Assembly: GCA_965237625.1 (NCBI GenBank)
Contig: CBDEGD010000012.1
Coordinates: forward strand, 186,001-250,000
Length of the DNA: 64,000 nucleotides
Reading direction: 5' to 3'
Source: JABDIP01 sp965237625
GTDB taxonomy: Bacteria; Pseudomonadota; Alphaproteobacteria; DSM-16000; Inquilinaceae
Shown: piece by piece, positions 1-8,482 of the stretch
Position numbering within the stretch: the stretch's first letter is position 1
Layout: each line of letters starts with the position of its first letter
Notes under the pieces: generated by a model
Told to the model about the DNA's origin: nothing
Database searches by the model: none
Seen by the model: the letters and a program-made list of their open reading frames with translations, nothing else
Translations under genes and position numbers: made by a program

Positions 1-122
1 CTTATCGAAGGACGAAGGGCGCTCCTCGCAAATACGGCGCCGGGAGTGGGCCTTGAAGTCAGCCCGCGACATTGTCATCGGCTTGTCACTGGAGCGGGCC
101 TCGACGACCTGCCAGACTGGCC

Positions 123-1376
123 ATGATCGCAATCCACGGTTGGGAGGGGAAGTTGCGCGTACCGGTCCTGTTTGCGGCCAGCGTTGGATTGCTGACCGCG
201 TCGCCGGCCCTTGCCGACCCCGCCGAGCTTGGCCCCCGCCCCTTCTATCTGGTCGACCAGATGGAGGAAGGGCCGCTGAAGGAGACGCTTCAGCAGTGTT
301 CGGCCGGCCCGTTCGAGACCAGCCGATTCTCCATCGGCCATCGCGGGGCCGCGCTGCAATTCCCTGAGCATACGCGTGAATCCTATACGGCGGCGGCGCG
401 GATGGGGGCCGGGATCGTCGAATGCGACGTGACCTTCACCAAGGACCGCGAACTGGTCTGCAGGCATTCGCAATGCGACCTGCACACCACCACCAACATA
501 TTGGCGATCCCGGAACTGGCGGCGCAGTGCAGCGAGCCGTTCAGCCCCGCCGACCCGGACGCCGGCACCCGCGCCTCCGCGCGCTGCTGCACCAGCGATA
601 TCACCCTGGCCCAGTTCCGCATGCTCGACGGCAAGATGGATGCGGCGAACCGCGACGCGACGACGGTCGAGAAGTACATGGCCGGCACCGCCGATTGGCG
701 CACCGACCTCTACGCCAGTTCCGGCACGCTGATGACCCATGCGGAGAGCATCGCGCTGCTCGACGGTCTCGGCGTGGATTTCACCCCGGAGCTGAAGGCC
801 GCCAACGTGCTAATGCCCTATGAGGGCGATTATTCCCAGGCGGATTACGCCCAGGCGATGATCGACGACTACAAGGCGGCCGGCATCGACCCGGCCCGGG
901 TTTTCGCGCAGTCCTTCAGCCTTGACGATGTGCTGTACTGGATCGGTTCCGAGCCGGAGTTCGGCGCCCAGGCGGTCTATCTGGATGGCCGCTACGGCGA
1001 TAACGGGTTCGATCATACCCGGCCGGCAAGCTGGTCGCCCGGCATGGACGATCTCGCCGAGCAAGGCGTGGCGATCCTGGCGCCGCCCTTGTGGATGCTG
1101 GTCGGGCTTAATGGCGACGGCGAGATCGTGCCGTCGGAGTACGCCAATGCCGCCAAGGCGGCAGGCCTCGACCTCATCACCTGGACCCTGGAGCGCTCCG
1201 GCCCGTTGGACGAGGGCGGCGGCTGGTACTATCAGACTATCGCCGAGGCCACCGGCAATGACGGCGTGACGTTTGAACTGCTCGACGTGCTGGCTCGGGA
1301 GGTCGGCGTGCGCGGCGTATTCTCCGACTGGCCGGCCACGACGACCTATTACGCGAACTGCATGGGCCTGGAATAA
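123..1376 (+). CDS. Secreted glycerophosphodiester phosphodiesterase family protein
   Basis: Predicted exported enzyme that cleaves glycerophosphodiesters to glycerol-3-phosphate and an alcohol. Counting from the ATG, a hydrophobic signal segment ending near ALA-DP (residues 13-33) is followed by the GDPD signature GHRG (72-75), PEHT (81-84), the metal/acid pair E100 and D102 in VECDV, and H115. The last third ends in GVRGVFSDWP, matching the GDPD barrel end where the final strand precedes the phosphate site. Length is about 417 aa, long for the family, as in periplasmic GlpQ-like forms. The start is uncertain: the ATG has no clear Shine-Dalgarno, whereas an in-frame TTG at 153 lies 5 nt after GGGAGG and would give a compact signal peptide. 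It is a single gene with no operon partner visible. Confidence 0.85.
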   Translation: MIAIHGWEGKLRVPVLFAASVGLLTASPALADPAELGPRPFYLVDQMEEGPLKETLQQCSAGPFETSRFSIGHRGAALQFPEHTRESYTAAARMGAGIVECDVTFTKDRELVCRHSQCDLHTTTNILAIPELAAQCSEPFSPADPDAGTRASARCCTSDITLAQFRMLDGKMDAANRDATTVEKYMAGTADWRTDLYASSGTLMTHAESIALLDGLGVDFTPELKAANVLMPYEGDYSQADYAQAMIDDYKAAGIDPARVFAQSFSLDDVLYWIGSEPEFGAQAVYLDGRYGDNGFDHTRPASWSPGMDDLAEQGVAILAPPLWMLVGLNGDGEIVPSEYANAAKAAGLDLITWTLERSGPLDEGGGWYYQTIAEATGNDGVTFELLDVLAREVGVRGVFSDWPATTTYYANCMGLE

Positions 1377-1547
1377 AAGCGTTTTTCGACGTCGCGAAAT
1401 TTAATTTCGTTGACATCGGCGAACGATGGGCCCATGTACTGTCCAGCGATTGCGCAAGAGCGCCCCGATCCAGGGGACGCCCCATCGCCTCTTCCCACAA
1501 TCCCGTTCTCGCCAGTTGCGCTTGGTGTGACGTAGCGCATCACCGAT

Positions 1548-1566
1548 CCGTGCGACGATCGCACGG
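1548..1566 (+). other. Short perfect hairpin in the helicase leader
   Basis: CCGTGCGA-CGA-TCGCACGG forms an 8-bp stem with a 3-nt loop about 40 nt before the likely helicase start. The 230-nt gap after the GDPD gene also holds CGAAAT-TTA-ATTTCG (1395-1409) and a TTGACA (1410-1415) that could be a -35 box. A structured leader is plausible for a DEAD-box helicase gene, but its role here is inference. Confidence 0.3.
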
Positions 1567-1606
1567 CCATGAGGTGTGCAAGCAGCACAAGAAAGATTTT
1601 GTACCT

Positions 1607-2891
1607 GTGACCATTCAAACATTCGAACAGCTCGGCCTGGCCGAGCCCCTTACCCGCGCCCTGGCCGGTGCGGGCTAGTAAGACCCCGACACCGATTCAG
1701 ACTGGCGCCATCCCCGCCCAGCTTTCCGGGCGCGACCTGCTGGGCCTGGCCCAGACCGGCACCGGCAAGACCGCCGCTTTCGGGCTGCCGATCCTGCATC
1801 GCCTGCTGGCCGAGAAGGGCCGCCCGGCGCCGCGCACCGCGCGTGCGCTGATCCTGGCGCCGACCCGCGAGCTGGCCGTGCAGATCGACCAGTCCCTGCG
1901 CGACTATGGCAAGCATATGTATCTGTCGACCGCCCTGGTGCTGGGCGGCTTGTCGCGCAGCAAGCAGGTTCGCGCCCTGTCCCGCGGCGTCGACATTCTC
2001 GTCGCCACGCCGGGCCGGCTGAACGATCTGCTCGGAGACGGCGCAGTCAAGCTCGGTTCGACCCATATGCTGGTGCTCGACGAGGCCGACCGTATGCTCG
2101 ATATGGGCTTCATCAAGGATGTGCGCCGCATTGTCAGCCAGCTGCCCAAGGCGCGGCAGTCGGTGATGTTTTCCGCCACCATGCCGAAACCCGTCGAGGC
2201 GCTGGCCGCCGAGATGCTGCACAACCCGGCTCGGGTGGAAATCGCCGCCAAGACCGTCGCCGTGGACCGCATCGCCCAGAGCGTGGCGATGGTGCCGACG
2301 CCGGCCAAGCGCGCCCATCTGGCCGGCATGCTGGCCGACCCGGCAATGGCCCGGGTGCTGGTCTTCACCCGCACCAAGCACGGTGCCGACAAAGTCGTGC
2401 GCAATCTGGCGCAGGATGGGTTCGTGGCCGAAGCGATCCATGGCAACAAGTCGCAGAATGCCCGCCAGCGGGCGCTCAACCAGTTCAAGACCGGCCGCGC
2501 CCGCATCCTGGTGGCGACCGACATCGCGGCGCGGGGTATCGACGTCGACGGCGTCACCCATGTGGTCAATTACGAACTGCCGGACGAGGCGGAGAGCTAC
2601 GTCCACCGCATCGGCCGCACGGCGCGCGCCGGCGCCGCCGGCATCGCCATCACCCTGTGCTGCAACACCAAGGAGCGCGCAAAACTGCGCGCCGTGGAAC
2701 AGCTGCTGCGGCTGACATTGCCGGTCAGCGCCGTGGTCCAGGACAATCGGCCGGTGTCACCCGACAAGCCACATTCCCAGCGGCCGGCGCACCGCCAGCG
2801 TCAGGGCCAGCGCCAGGGCCAGCGCCCGGACGGCAACAACAACGGCAACAACCCGCCCCGCCGCCGCCGCCAGCGCGCCCGCGCGGCGTAG
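1607..2891 (+). CDS. DEAD-box RNA helicase (RhlE-like), N-terminus apparently frameshifted
   Basis: ATP-dependent RNA helicase, probably acting in ribosome assembly or RNA turnover. The long open frame starts at a GTG at 1668 and holds the Q motif tail PTPIQ, Walker A AQTGTGKT (about residues 29-36 of that frame), the DEAD box in LDEADRMLDMGF, the SAT motif in FSATMP, and motif VI HRIGRTARAG. The C-terminal tail is rich in Q, R, G and N, typical of RhlE-type proteins. The usual N-terminal start (FEQLGLAEPL.RAL) lies just upstream in another frame, from GTG 1607 to a TAG at about 1676-1678. Removing one base near GGCTAGTAAG would join them. Translation from 1668 would lack the aromatic residue of the Q motif. 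A sequencing error or a real lesion are both possible. Confidence 0.85.
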
Positions 2892-2934
2892 ACGGTTGGC
2901 TTGCAGATAGCGGCGGATAGGAACGCTGCGTTGG

Positions 2935-2960
2935 TTAGGGCGGTCGCGAGACCGCCCTAA
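2935..2960 (+). terminator. Stem-loop after the helicase gene
   Basis: TTAGGGCGGTC-GCGA-GACCGCCCTAA is a perfect 11-bp inverted repeat with a 4-nt loop, 43 nt past the helicase stop. There is no strong T run, so it may be a terminator or an mRNA 3' end stabiliser. Confidence 0.5.
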
Positions 2961-3007
2961 GTATTTCCGGAATGCGTGGCCACTCTGGCGGAAGCAATCC
3001 CGACCCT

Positions 3008-3155
3008 GCGTCGTCCCCGGACATGATCCGAGAACCCACTCAACCGCCGTCGCGAACCAAGGGATTCCGGGCACAGGTGCCACAGTTGCCGGGCCGCCGT
3101 CGACCGTCTGAGGCGGCTGGGAAATGGGTCCCCGGATCAAGTCCGGGGACGACGA
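3008..3155. repeat. Paired inverted repeat, family A (GTCCCCGG type)
   Basis: Two copies of the motif CGTCGTCCCCGGACTTGATC (left copy slightly degenerate at 3008-3039, right copy inverted at 3124-3155) face each other across about 85 nt. The same pair recurs at 39589-39703 and 49686-49829. With the stem-loop at 2935 it fills the whole 300-nt gap between the helicase and cyclase genes; no gene is seen here. Confidence 0.8.
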
Positions 3156-3192
3156 ATGGGTAAGGAAGACTGCCGGCTTATCGCCGCCGATC

Positions 3193-4803
3193 CTACTCCA
3201 CCGGCAGGGTGAATATCTCCTGCTCATCCCGGAATCCGCGCAGGGTGTGGTGGCCCAGGGACACCAGATCGCTGGGGATACTGTCGGCGAAGCGCGACGA
3301 GACGACGATGGGAGAGTCGAGCGCCTTGCTCATGTCCTCGATGCGCGAGGCCTCGTTGACCGCTGATCCGATGACGGTGAAGTCCAGCCGACGCTCGCTG
3401 CCCACATTGCCGTAGGTCAGATCGCCCCGGTGCAGGGCAATGCCGAAGCCGAGCGGCGGCTGGCCCTTCTCCTGACGCTCCTCATTGATCGCCGCGATCC
3501 GCTGTTCCGCGTCTCGGACCGCCGCCAGGGCGTTGGCGCAGGCCTCCGGATGTTGGCAGTCGCGATCGTCGATCGGGAAGATGGCGAGCACGGCGTCGCC
3601 GATGAATTTCAGCACCTCGCCGCCATGCTCCATGACCGCACCGGCCATACTGTCGAAATATTGGTTGAGCGCTGACAGGTAATCGTCTCGGGGAAGGGAT
3701 TCCGCCAACGCCGTGGAGCCGCGCAGATCGCTGAAGAAGATCACCGCATGGGTGTTCTCGCCATCGCCGCGCTTGACCAGCCCGTTCATCACCCGGGCGC
3801 CGGCATTGCCGCCCAGATAGGTCTGCAGCAGCGACAAGGAGGAGACCCTCTGGGCATGGGCCTCCAACTGGCGGCTCAGATTGGGCAGGATCTCGTGCAG
3901 ATGCCCCAGATGCTCGGTGGAGAATCCGCCCGGCTCATGGGAGACCAGGGTGATGATGTTGATCTGCCCGTCGGAGAACAGCAGCGGCATGGCGACATAG
4001 TCGGTGGCGCCCTCCTCTACAAGATCCTTCAGCACCGGGTAATCGAGCTTCGGATTGGGCACGTCCAACTGACGCCGCACGCCGCCCTCGCCCCTGAGAA
4101 TCACCGCAAACGGGCTGTCGCGGAACTGCGCACTCTGCATCCCGGCATGGGTGGCCTGGTATTCCTCCACCTCGTCAGCATCCTCACGCCAGGTATAGGC
4201 GTTGGCAAAGAGCTGCGGATTCAGGGTCTGGATCATCAACCGCAGGCGCCTCAGCGGCATGCCGGCATCGATCAGGGTCAGCGCAAAACTCTCGACCAGC
4301 TCCTTGGTCGATTTCGCCTTCCACGCCTGATGCACCAGCCAGGGCACGAACGGGTTGTCGACCGCCAACTGGCCATAGCTGGGCGGCGCTTGGATTTCGG
4401 TGTCGTCGGCGAACCAGCTGTCGATGGGGTCCCAGTAGAAGGCGACATGGTCTTCGACCATCTCGGCTTCGTCGAACGGTGCCTCATATCCCCAGACTGC
4501 ATTTTCGGCGGTCTTGCCATCGACGGTCAGGGTCCAATGGGAGGCGTTACCCTTGAACGGGCAATAGGTGCGACGGTCGGTCGGTGACAGCAGATCCATG
4601 CGGACATCTTCGCGCGGGAAATAGAACACCGCCGGCAGACGGGTCTCCTGCATGATCAGCACGCGACGGCTGTCGGCAATGGTTTCCCCGTTGAACACCG
4701 CGCGGATGCGCTTCTCGCTCGGCTCGATGATCAGCCGGTAGCCGGTATGCGTCGTCGCGACGTTCCGCTTGAACGCGCGCCTCGCGTTGATGACCTGCGC
4801 CAT
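3193..4803 (-). CDS. DUF427 domain fused to class III adenylate cyclase
   Basis: Predicted soluble cAMP-forming cyclase of about 536 aa. The first 110 residues match the DUF427 fold (LIIEPSEKRIRAVFNGE, ADSRRVLIMQET, FPREDVRMDLL, TYCPFKGNASHW, ENAVWGYEAPFDE, FYWDPIDSWF). A middle region that may be GAF-like precedes the C-terminal cyclase domain. That domain keeps both metal aspartates (FFSDLRGST and GDAVLAIF), the adenine-selecting Lys (EVLKFIGD) and Asp (LDFTVIG), and the VNEASR transition-state residues, so it should be an active homodimer specific for ATP. No membrane segments. The ATG at 4803 is chosen because GGAG lies 8 nt upstream; the longer frame to 4866 has no such signal. DUF427 is normally a stand-alone small protein, so the fusion is notable. 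Confidence 0.85.
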   Translation of the reverse strand: MAQVINARRAFKRNVATTHTGYRLIIEPSEKRIRAVFNGETIADSRRVLIMQETRLPAVFYFPREDVRMDLLSPTDRRTYCPFKGNASHWTLTVDGKTAENAVWGYEAPFDEAEMVEDHVAFYWDPIDSWFADDTEIQAPPSYGQLAVDNPFVPWLVHQAWKAKSTKELVESFALTLIDAGMPLRRLRLMIQTLNPQLFANAYTWREDADEVEEYQATHAGMQSAQFRDSPFAVILRGEGGVRRQLDVPNPKLDYPVLKDLVEEGATDYVAMPLLFSDGQINIITLVSHEPGGFSTEHLGHLHEILPNLSRQLEAHAQRVSSLSLLQTYLGGNAGARVMNGLVKRGDGENTHAVIFFSDLRGSTALAESLPRDDYLSALNQYFDSMAGAVMEHGGEVLKFIGDAVLAIFPIDDRDCQHPEACANALAAVRDAEQRIAAINEERQEKGQPPLGFGIALHRGDLTYGNVGSERRLDFTVIGSAVNEASRIEDMSKALDSPIVVSSRFADSIPSDLVSLGHHTLRGFRDEQEIFTLPVE

Positions 4804-4941
4804 CGCCAGTACTCCAGATCGTGTTGCCCCGTGGGCGGCTGTTGGCCGCCGCCGCATCCGGTCCACCCGTTAGATTTGGGTCGGCGCGCCTGGAATGAAA
4901 GGCTTTCTTGGATTCCGGGCGCGCTTTGTCGCGTCGCGAGG

Positions 4942-5925
4942 TTACCGGGTGTAGCACCCGGCCACTTCCGCCCGCTGGCGCACCAATGCCAGGACCAGAT
5001 CGATGGTCGGAGTCGGCAGGCCGGTCATCAGGCCGAGTTCCTGCACCGCCGTGACCAGCGCGTCGATTTCCATCGGGCGGCCGATCTCCAAATCCTGCAG
5101 CATGGAGGTCTTGTGGGCGCCGACCTCGCCGGCCCCATCGATGCGGCGGTCCACATCGATCGGGAACTTCACGCCCAGCGCCTCACCGATCGCCTGGGCC
5201 TCGACCATCATCGCCCGCGCCACGGCACGGGTGCCGTCATCGCCGTGGATGCGGTCCAGTGTCGCGCAGGTCAGGGCCGAGATCGGGTTGAATGACACGT
5301 TGCCCCACAGCTTGACCCAGATGTCATTGCGGATACGGGGGCGCACCGGCGCCTTCAGCCCGGCGGCCACCATGGCCCGGGACAGCGCCGAAACCCGCTC
5401 GCTGCGCTCGCCCGAGGGCTCGCCGATCGGGAACCGGTCGCCGGAGACGTGGTGGATGACGCCCGGGGCCGAGACCTCCGCCGCCGGATAGACGACGCAT
5501 CCGATGGCGCGCTGCGGGCCGATGGTGTCCCAGATACGCCCGCCCGGATCGACCGCCTCGATACGGCGGCCCTCGAAGGGGCCGTCGAGACGGTGGAAAT
5601 ACCACCATGGCACGCCGTTCTGGGCGGTGACGATGGCGGTGTCCGGACCGAGCAAGGGTTGCAGTTTGTCGACGATGCCGGGCACCGAATGGGCCTTCAG
5701 CGCCACGATCACATAGTCCTGCTGGCCGAGTTCGGCGGGGTCGTCGGTGGCGGTCACCGGGACGGTGCTCTCGCCCTCCGAGGTGACCAGCTTCAGCCCG
5801 TTTCCGCGCATTGCCGCCAGATGCGGACCGCGGGCGATCAGGCTGACATCCGCTTCCCCGGCCGCCGCCAGCTTCGCCCCCACCAGCCCGCCGATGGCGC
5901 CGGCTCCGAAAACACAGATTTTCAT
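4942..5925 (-). CDS. panE: 2-dehydropantoate 2-reductase family (ketopantoate reductase)
   Basis: NADPH-dependent reductase that converts 2-dehydropantoate to pantoate in coenzyme A biosynthesis, or acts on a related 2-keto acid. About 327 aa. The N-terminal Rossmann motif is GAGAIG (residues 7-12), the conserved lysine is in VALKAHSVP, and the C-terminal ApbA helix domain contains the typical KLWGNVSFNPISALT and IDVDRRIDGA segments. ATG at 5925 follows AGAAGG by about 9 nt; the upstream extension runs into repeat DNA. No other pantothenate gene is nearby, and many alphaproteobacteria carry several paralogues, so the substrate is not certain. Confidence 0.85.
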   Translation of the reverse strand: MKICVFGAGAIGGLVGAKLAAAGEADVSLIARGPHLAAMRGNGLKLVTSEGESTVPVTATDDPAELGQQDYVIVALKAHSVPGIVDKLQPLLGPDTAIVTAQNGVPWWYFHRLDGPFEGRRIEAVDPGGRIWDTIGPQRAIGCVVYPAAEVSAPGVIHHVSGDRFPIGEPSGERSERVSALSRAMVAAGLKAPVRPRIRNDIWVKLWGNVSFNPISALTCATLDRIHGDDGTRAVARAMMVEAQAIGEALGVKFPIDVDRRIDGAGEVGAHKTSMLQDLEIGRPMEIDALVTAVQELGLMTGLPTPTIDLVLALVRQRAEVAGCYTR

Positions 5926-5967
5926 GGCTGACGGCCTTCTTTGAGTTGCCGAAGAGTGTTGCGTAGA

Positions 5968-6096
5968 CCCCTCACCCTCCCATCGCAAGCGATGGGCCCC
6001 TCCCTCTCCCGCAAGGGGAGAGGGGTTTGATCGAGAGCTCCTCTCCCCTTGTGGGAGAGGAAGGGGCCCGCGGCGAAGCCGTGGGATGGTGAGGGG
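5968..6096. repeat. Compound inverted repeat, family C (CCCTCACCCTCCC type)
   Basis: The element opens with CCCCTCACCCTCCC, holds the hairpin CCCATCGC-AA-GCGATGGG, two inverted copies of CCTCTCCC-rich sequence around 6001-6060, and closes with GGGATGGTGAGGGG. Its outer ends are inverted to each other. Related elements lie at 15646-15680, 26823-26960 and 38561-38685. It occupies the gap between the panE-like gene and the synthetase gene. Confidence 0.75.
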
Positions 6097-6133
6097 GCTT
6101 CCTGATCGGCATGACGCGAAGCGTCACCACCCA

Positions 6134-7648
6134 TCACACCAACCCCAACTTCTCCGCCAGGCCGATCCGTTGCAGCTTGCCGGTCGCGCCCTTGGGGATC
6201 TCGTCCAGGAACACCAGCTTGCGGGGCACTTTGAAGTCGGCCAAGCGGGTGGCGGCGAAATCGCGCAGCTGGCGGTCGGTGGCGGCCTGGCCTTCGCGCA
6301 GAACGACGGCGGCGGCGACCTCCTCGCCCAGCTTGGGATGCGGCAGGGCGAAGGTCACCACCTGGTGGACCGCCGGGTGGTCGAGCAGCACCTCGTCGAC
6401 CTCGCGCGGCGAAATCTTCTCGCCGCCGCGATTGATGATCTCCTTCAGCCGGCCGGTGATGCTGAGATAGCCGTCAGCATCGATCACCCCCTGGTCGCCG
6501 GTGTGGAACCAGCCATGGGTGAAGGCCTCCGCATTGGCCGCAGGGTTGTTCTCATAGCCGGCCGTGACGTTGGGGCCGCGAATGACGATCTCGCCGGTCG
6601 CGCCTGTGTCCAAAAGCGTGCCGCCCTGCGCCATGATGGCGATGTCCGGGCCTGCGGCAAGGCCGACGCTGCCCGGCTTGCGGGGCCTGGGCGGCAGCGG
6701 GTTGCTGGCCATCTGATGGGCCGCCTCGGTCATGCCATAGGCCTCGATCAGCGGGCATCCGAAGACCTCCTCCACCGCCGCCATCACCTGGGGCGGCAGC
6801 GACGAAGATGACGAACGGGCAAAACGCAGCTTGGTCTTGGCAACGATCTCGGCGTTGCGCGGCGCCCGGTCGAGGATCGCCTGATGCATGGTTGGAACGG
6901 CGGTGTACCAGCTCGGCTGCGCCTCCTCGAACCACTGAAACACCTTCAGCGCGTTGAAGCCGGGCGTGCAGAAGATGCTGGCGCCGGCCGACAGCGAGGA
7001 CAGCACCGCGGCGATCAGCCCGTGGATGTGGAACAGCGGCATGATGTTGAGGCAGCGATCCGCCGCCGTCAGCGCCAAGCTGTCGCGGATATGCCCGGCG
7101 GAGGCGGTGACGTTGGCCTGGGTCAGCGGCACGATCTTCGGGCGCGAGGTGGTGCCCGACGTGTGCAGCACCAGGGCGGTGTCCTCCGGCCCGGCCCATT
7201 GCGGCTCTACCGGGGGGCCGACCGGATCGCCGGCAAGGTGGAAGGCACCGGCGCCGGCCGCCTCATCCTTTTCCAGGCTCAGCACGGGCACGCCCTGGCG
7301 TTGGGCAACGGACACTGCCGGGCTGTTGCTGCCCGCCTCCACCACCAACGCCTTGGCGTTCAGATCGGTCAGGTAGAAAGCGAACTCTTGGTCGCGATAT
7401 GCCGGATTCAGCGGCGCCGTTGTGGCCGCCGCGCCGATAGAGACAAAAGCAGCCGCCATCTCCGGCCCGTTCGGCAGCACGATGGCGACCCGGTCGTTAC
7501 GACCGATCCCCGCGCCGTTCAGCCGGTCCCGCGTTGCCGTCATCAGCTGCCGTAGCGCGCTGTAGCTCAGCGGCGCGCGGCCCGGCGCCGACAGCGCCGG
7601 CGCTGCCTCAGCCCCCGAACCGACAAGCTCGTGCAGTGTGGTCGTCAT
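6134..7648 (-). CDS. AMP-dependent acyl-CoA synthetase, oxalate-CoA ligase-like
   Basis: ATP-dependent enzyme that adenylates a carboxylic acid and transfers it to CoA. 504 aa, the family length. Visible motifs are the P-loop LHTSGTTSRPK, the adenylate-binding YGMTEAAHQ, GWFHTGDQG, the hinge GRLKEIINRGGEKISP, and the C-terminal catalytic Lys in KGATGKLQR. SSNPLPP-like (ASNPLPPRPRKPGSVG) and WYTAVPTMHQ segments resemble plant AAE3 and yeast Pcs60 oxalyl-CoA synthetases, so oxalate or another small dicarboxylate is a reasonable substrate guess. It is last in the leftward run from 14105 and starts 57 nt after the FAH gene, which suggests co-transcription with a catabolic pathway. Confidence 0.85.
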   Translation of the reverse strand: MTTTLHELVGSGAEAAPALSAPGRAPLSYSALRQLMTATRDRLNGAGIGRNDRVAIVLPNGPEMAAAFVSIGAAATTAPLNPAYRDQEFAFYLTDLNAKALVVEAGSNSPAVSVAQRQGVPVLSLEKDEAAGAGAFHLAGDPVGPPVEPQWAGPEDTALVLHTSGTTSRPKIVPLTQANVTASAGHIRDSLALTAADRCLNIMPLFHIHGLIAAVLSSLSAGASIFCTPGFNALKVFQWFEEAQPSWYTAVPTMHQAILDRAPRNAEIVAKTKLRFARSSSSSLPPQVMAAVEEVFGCPLIEAYGMTEAAHQMASNPLPPRPRKPGSVGLAAGPDIAIMAQGGTLLDTGATGEIVIRGPNVTAGYENNPAANAEAFTHGWFHTGDQGVIDADGYLSITGRLKEIINRGGEKISPREVDEVLLDHPAVHQVVTFALPHPKLGEEVAAAVVLREGQAATDRQLRDFAATRLADFKVPRKLVFLDEIPKGATGKLQRIGLAEKLGLV

Positions 7649-7705
7649 GGTTCAGCCGCATCCGATGGAACATCCCGTCGCACCGCAACGCGGCGCGGAC
7701 AACCA

Positions 7706-8392
7706 CTAAACCACGGTTGCCGCCAGTTCGCCAATGCCCGCTATATGACACATCAGCCGGTCGCCGCGCACAACCGGGCCGACGCCCGACGGCGTGCCCG
7801 AGAAGATCAGATCGCCCGGCTGCAAGGTGAAGAGGCCGGACAGGTAGGACACCATTTCCGGCACCTTCCAGATAAGCTGGTTGAGGTCGCCCTCCTGGCG
7901 CGGCTCGTCGTTGACGGTCAGCCGGACGACACCGCTCTCCGGGTGTCCGATAACGCTGGCCTGGACGATTTCGCTGCACGGCGCGGAATGCTCGAACGCC
8001 TTGCCGACTTCCCAGGGGCGGCCCATCTTCTTGGCTTCTCCCTGCAGGTCACGGCGGGTCATATCGAGACCGACGGCATAGCCGAACACCGCGTCCAGCG
8101 CGCGCTCGACCGGAATGTCCGTGCCGCCGGCGCCCAGGGCGACCACCAACTCGATCTCATGATGAACGTCGTTGCTGGCGGACGGGTAAGGAAACGCCCC
8201 GCCTCCCAGCACCAGATTGTCCGGGTTCTTCTGAAAGAAGAAGGGCGGCTCCTTATCCGGGTCATGGCCCATTTCGACCGCATGGGCGGCATAGTTCCGA
8301 CCGACGCAGTAGATCCGATGGACCGGGAATAGCTGGTCCGATCCGCGCACCGGAAGGGCGACTTGTGCCGGGGGTGGAAACAAAAGGGTCAT
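7706..8392 (-). CDS. Fumarylacetoacetate hydrolase family protein (fumarylpyruvate hydrolase-like)
   Basis: Short FAH-fold enzyme of 228 aa, the form that hydrolyses C-C bonds in fumarylpyruvate or related ring-cleavage products. IYCVGRNYAAHA near residue 28, the metal-binding acidic pair in HHEIELVVAL, and SGTPSGVGPV near the C-terminus are the family hallmarks. It lies in the leftward operon between the Ldh-type dehydrogenase (90-nt gap) and the synthetase. A longer FAH protein starts the same operon, so the pathway probably uses two steps on keto-acid intermediates. The exact substrate cannot be read from sequence. Confidence 0.87.
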   Translation of the reverse strand: MTLLFPPPAQVALPVRGSDQLFPVHRIYCVGRNYAAHAVEMGHDPDKEPPFFFQKNPDNLVLGGGAFPYPSASNDVHHEIELVVALGAGGTDIPVERALDAVFGYAVGLDMTRRDLQGEAKKMGRPWEVGKAFEHSAPCSEIVQASVIGHPESGVVRLTVNDEPRQEGDLNQLIWKVPEMVSYLSGLFTLQPGDLIFSGTPSGVGPVVRGDRLMCHIAGIGELAATVV

Positions 8393-8482
8393 TGATGGCT
8401 ACTCCCGTTAACCGCCCGGTCGAACCGGCGTTGAATTTCCGTACCGGTCTAGCCGGCATAGGCACATGCGACGGGCGCTGGG

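Noticed and set aside
1650..2606. A 318-codon frame antisense to the helicase
   Set aside because: Shadow frame of a high-GC gene; the sense strand carries all the helicase motifs.
3008..3155. Paired repeats read as transposon ends
   Set aside because: The space between the arms is 50-110 nt with no gene and no target duplication visible; they fit REP-like pairs better than insertion sequences.
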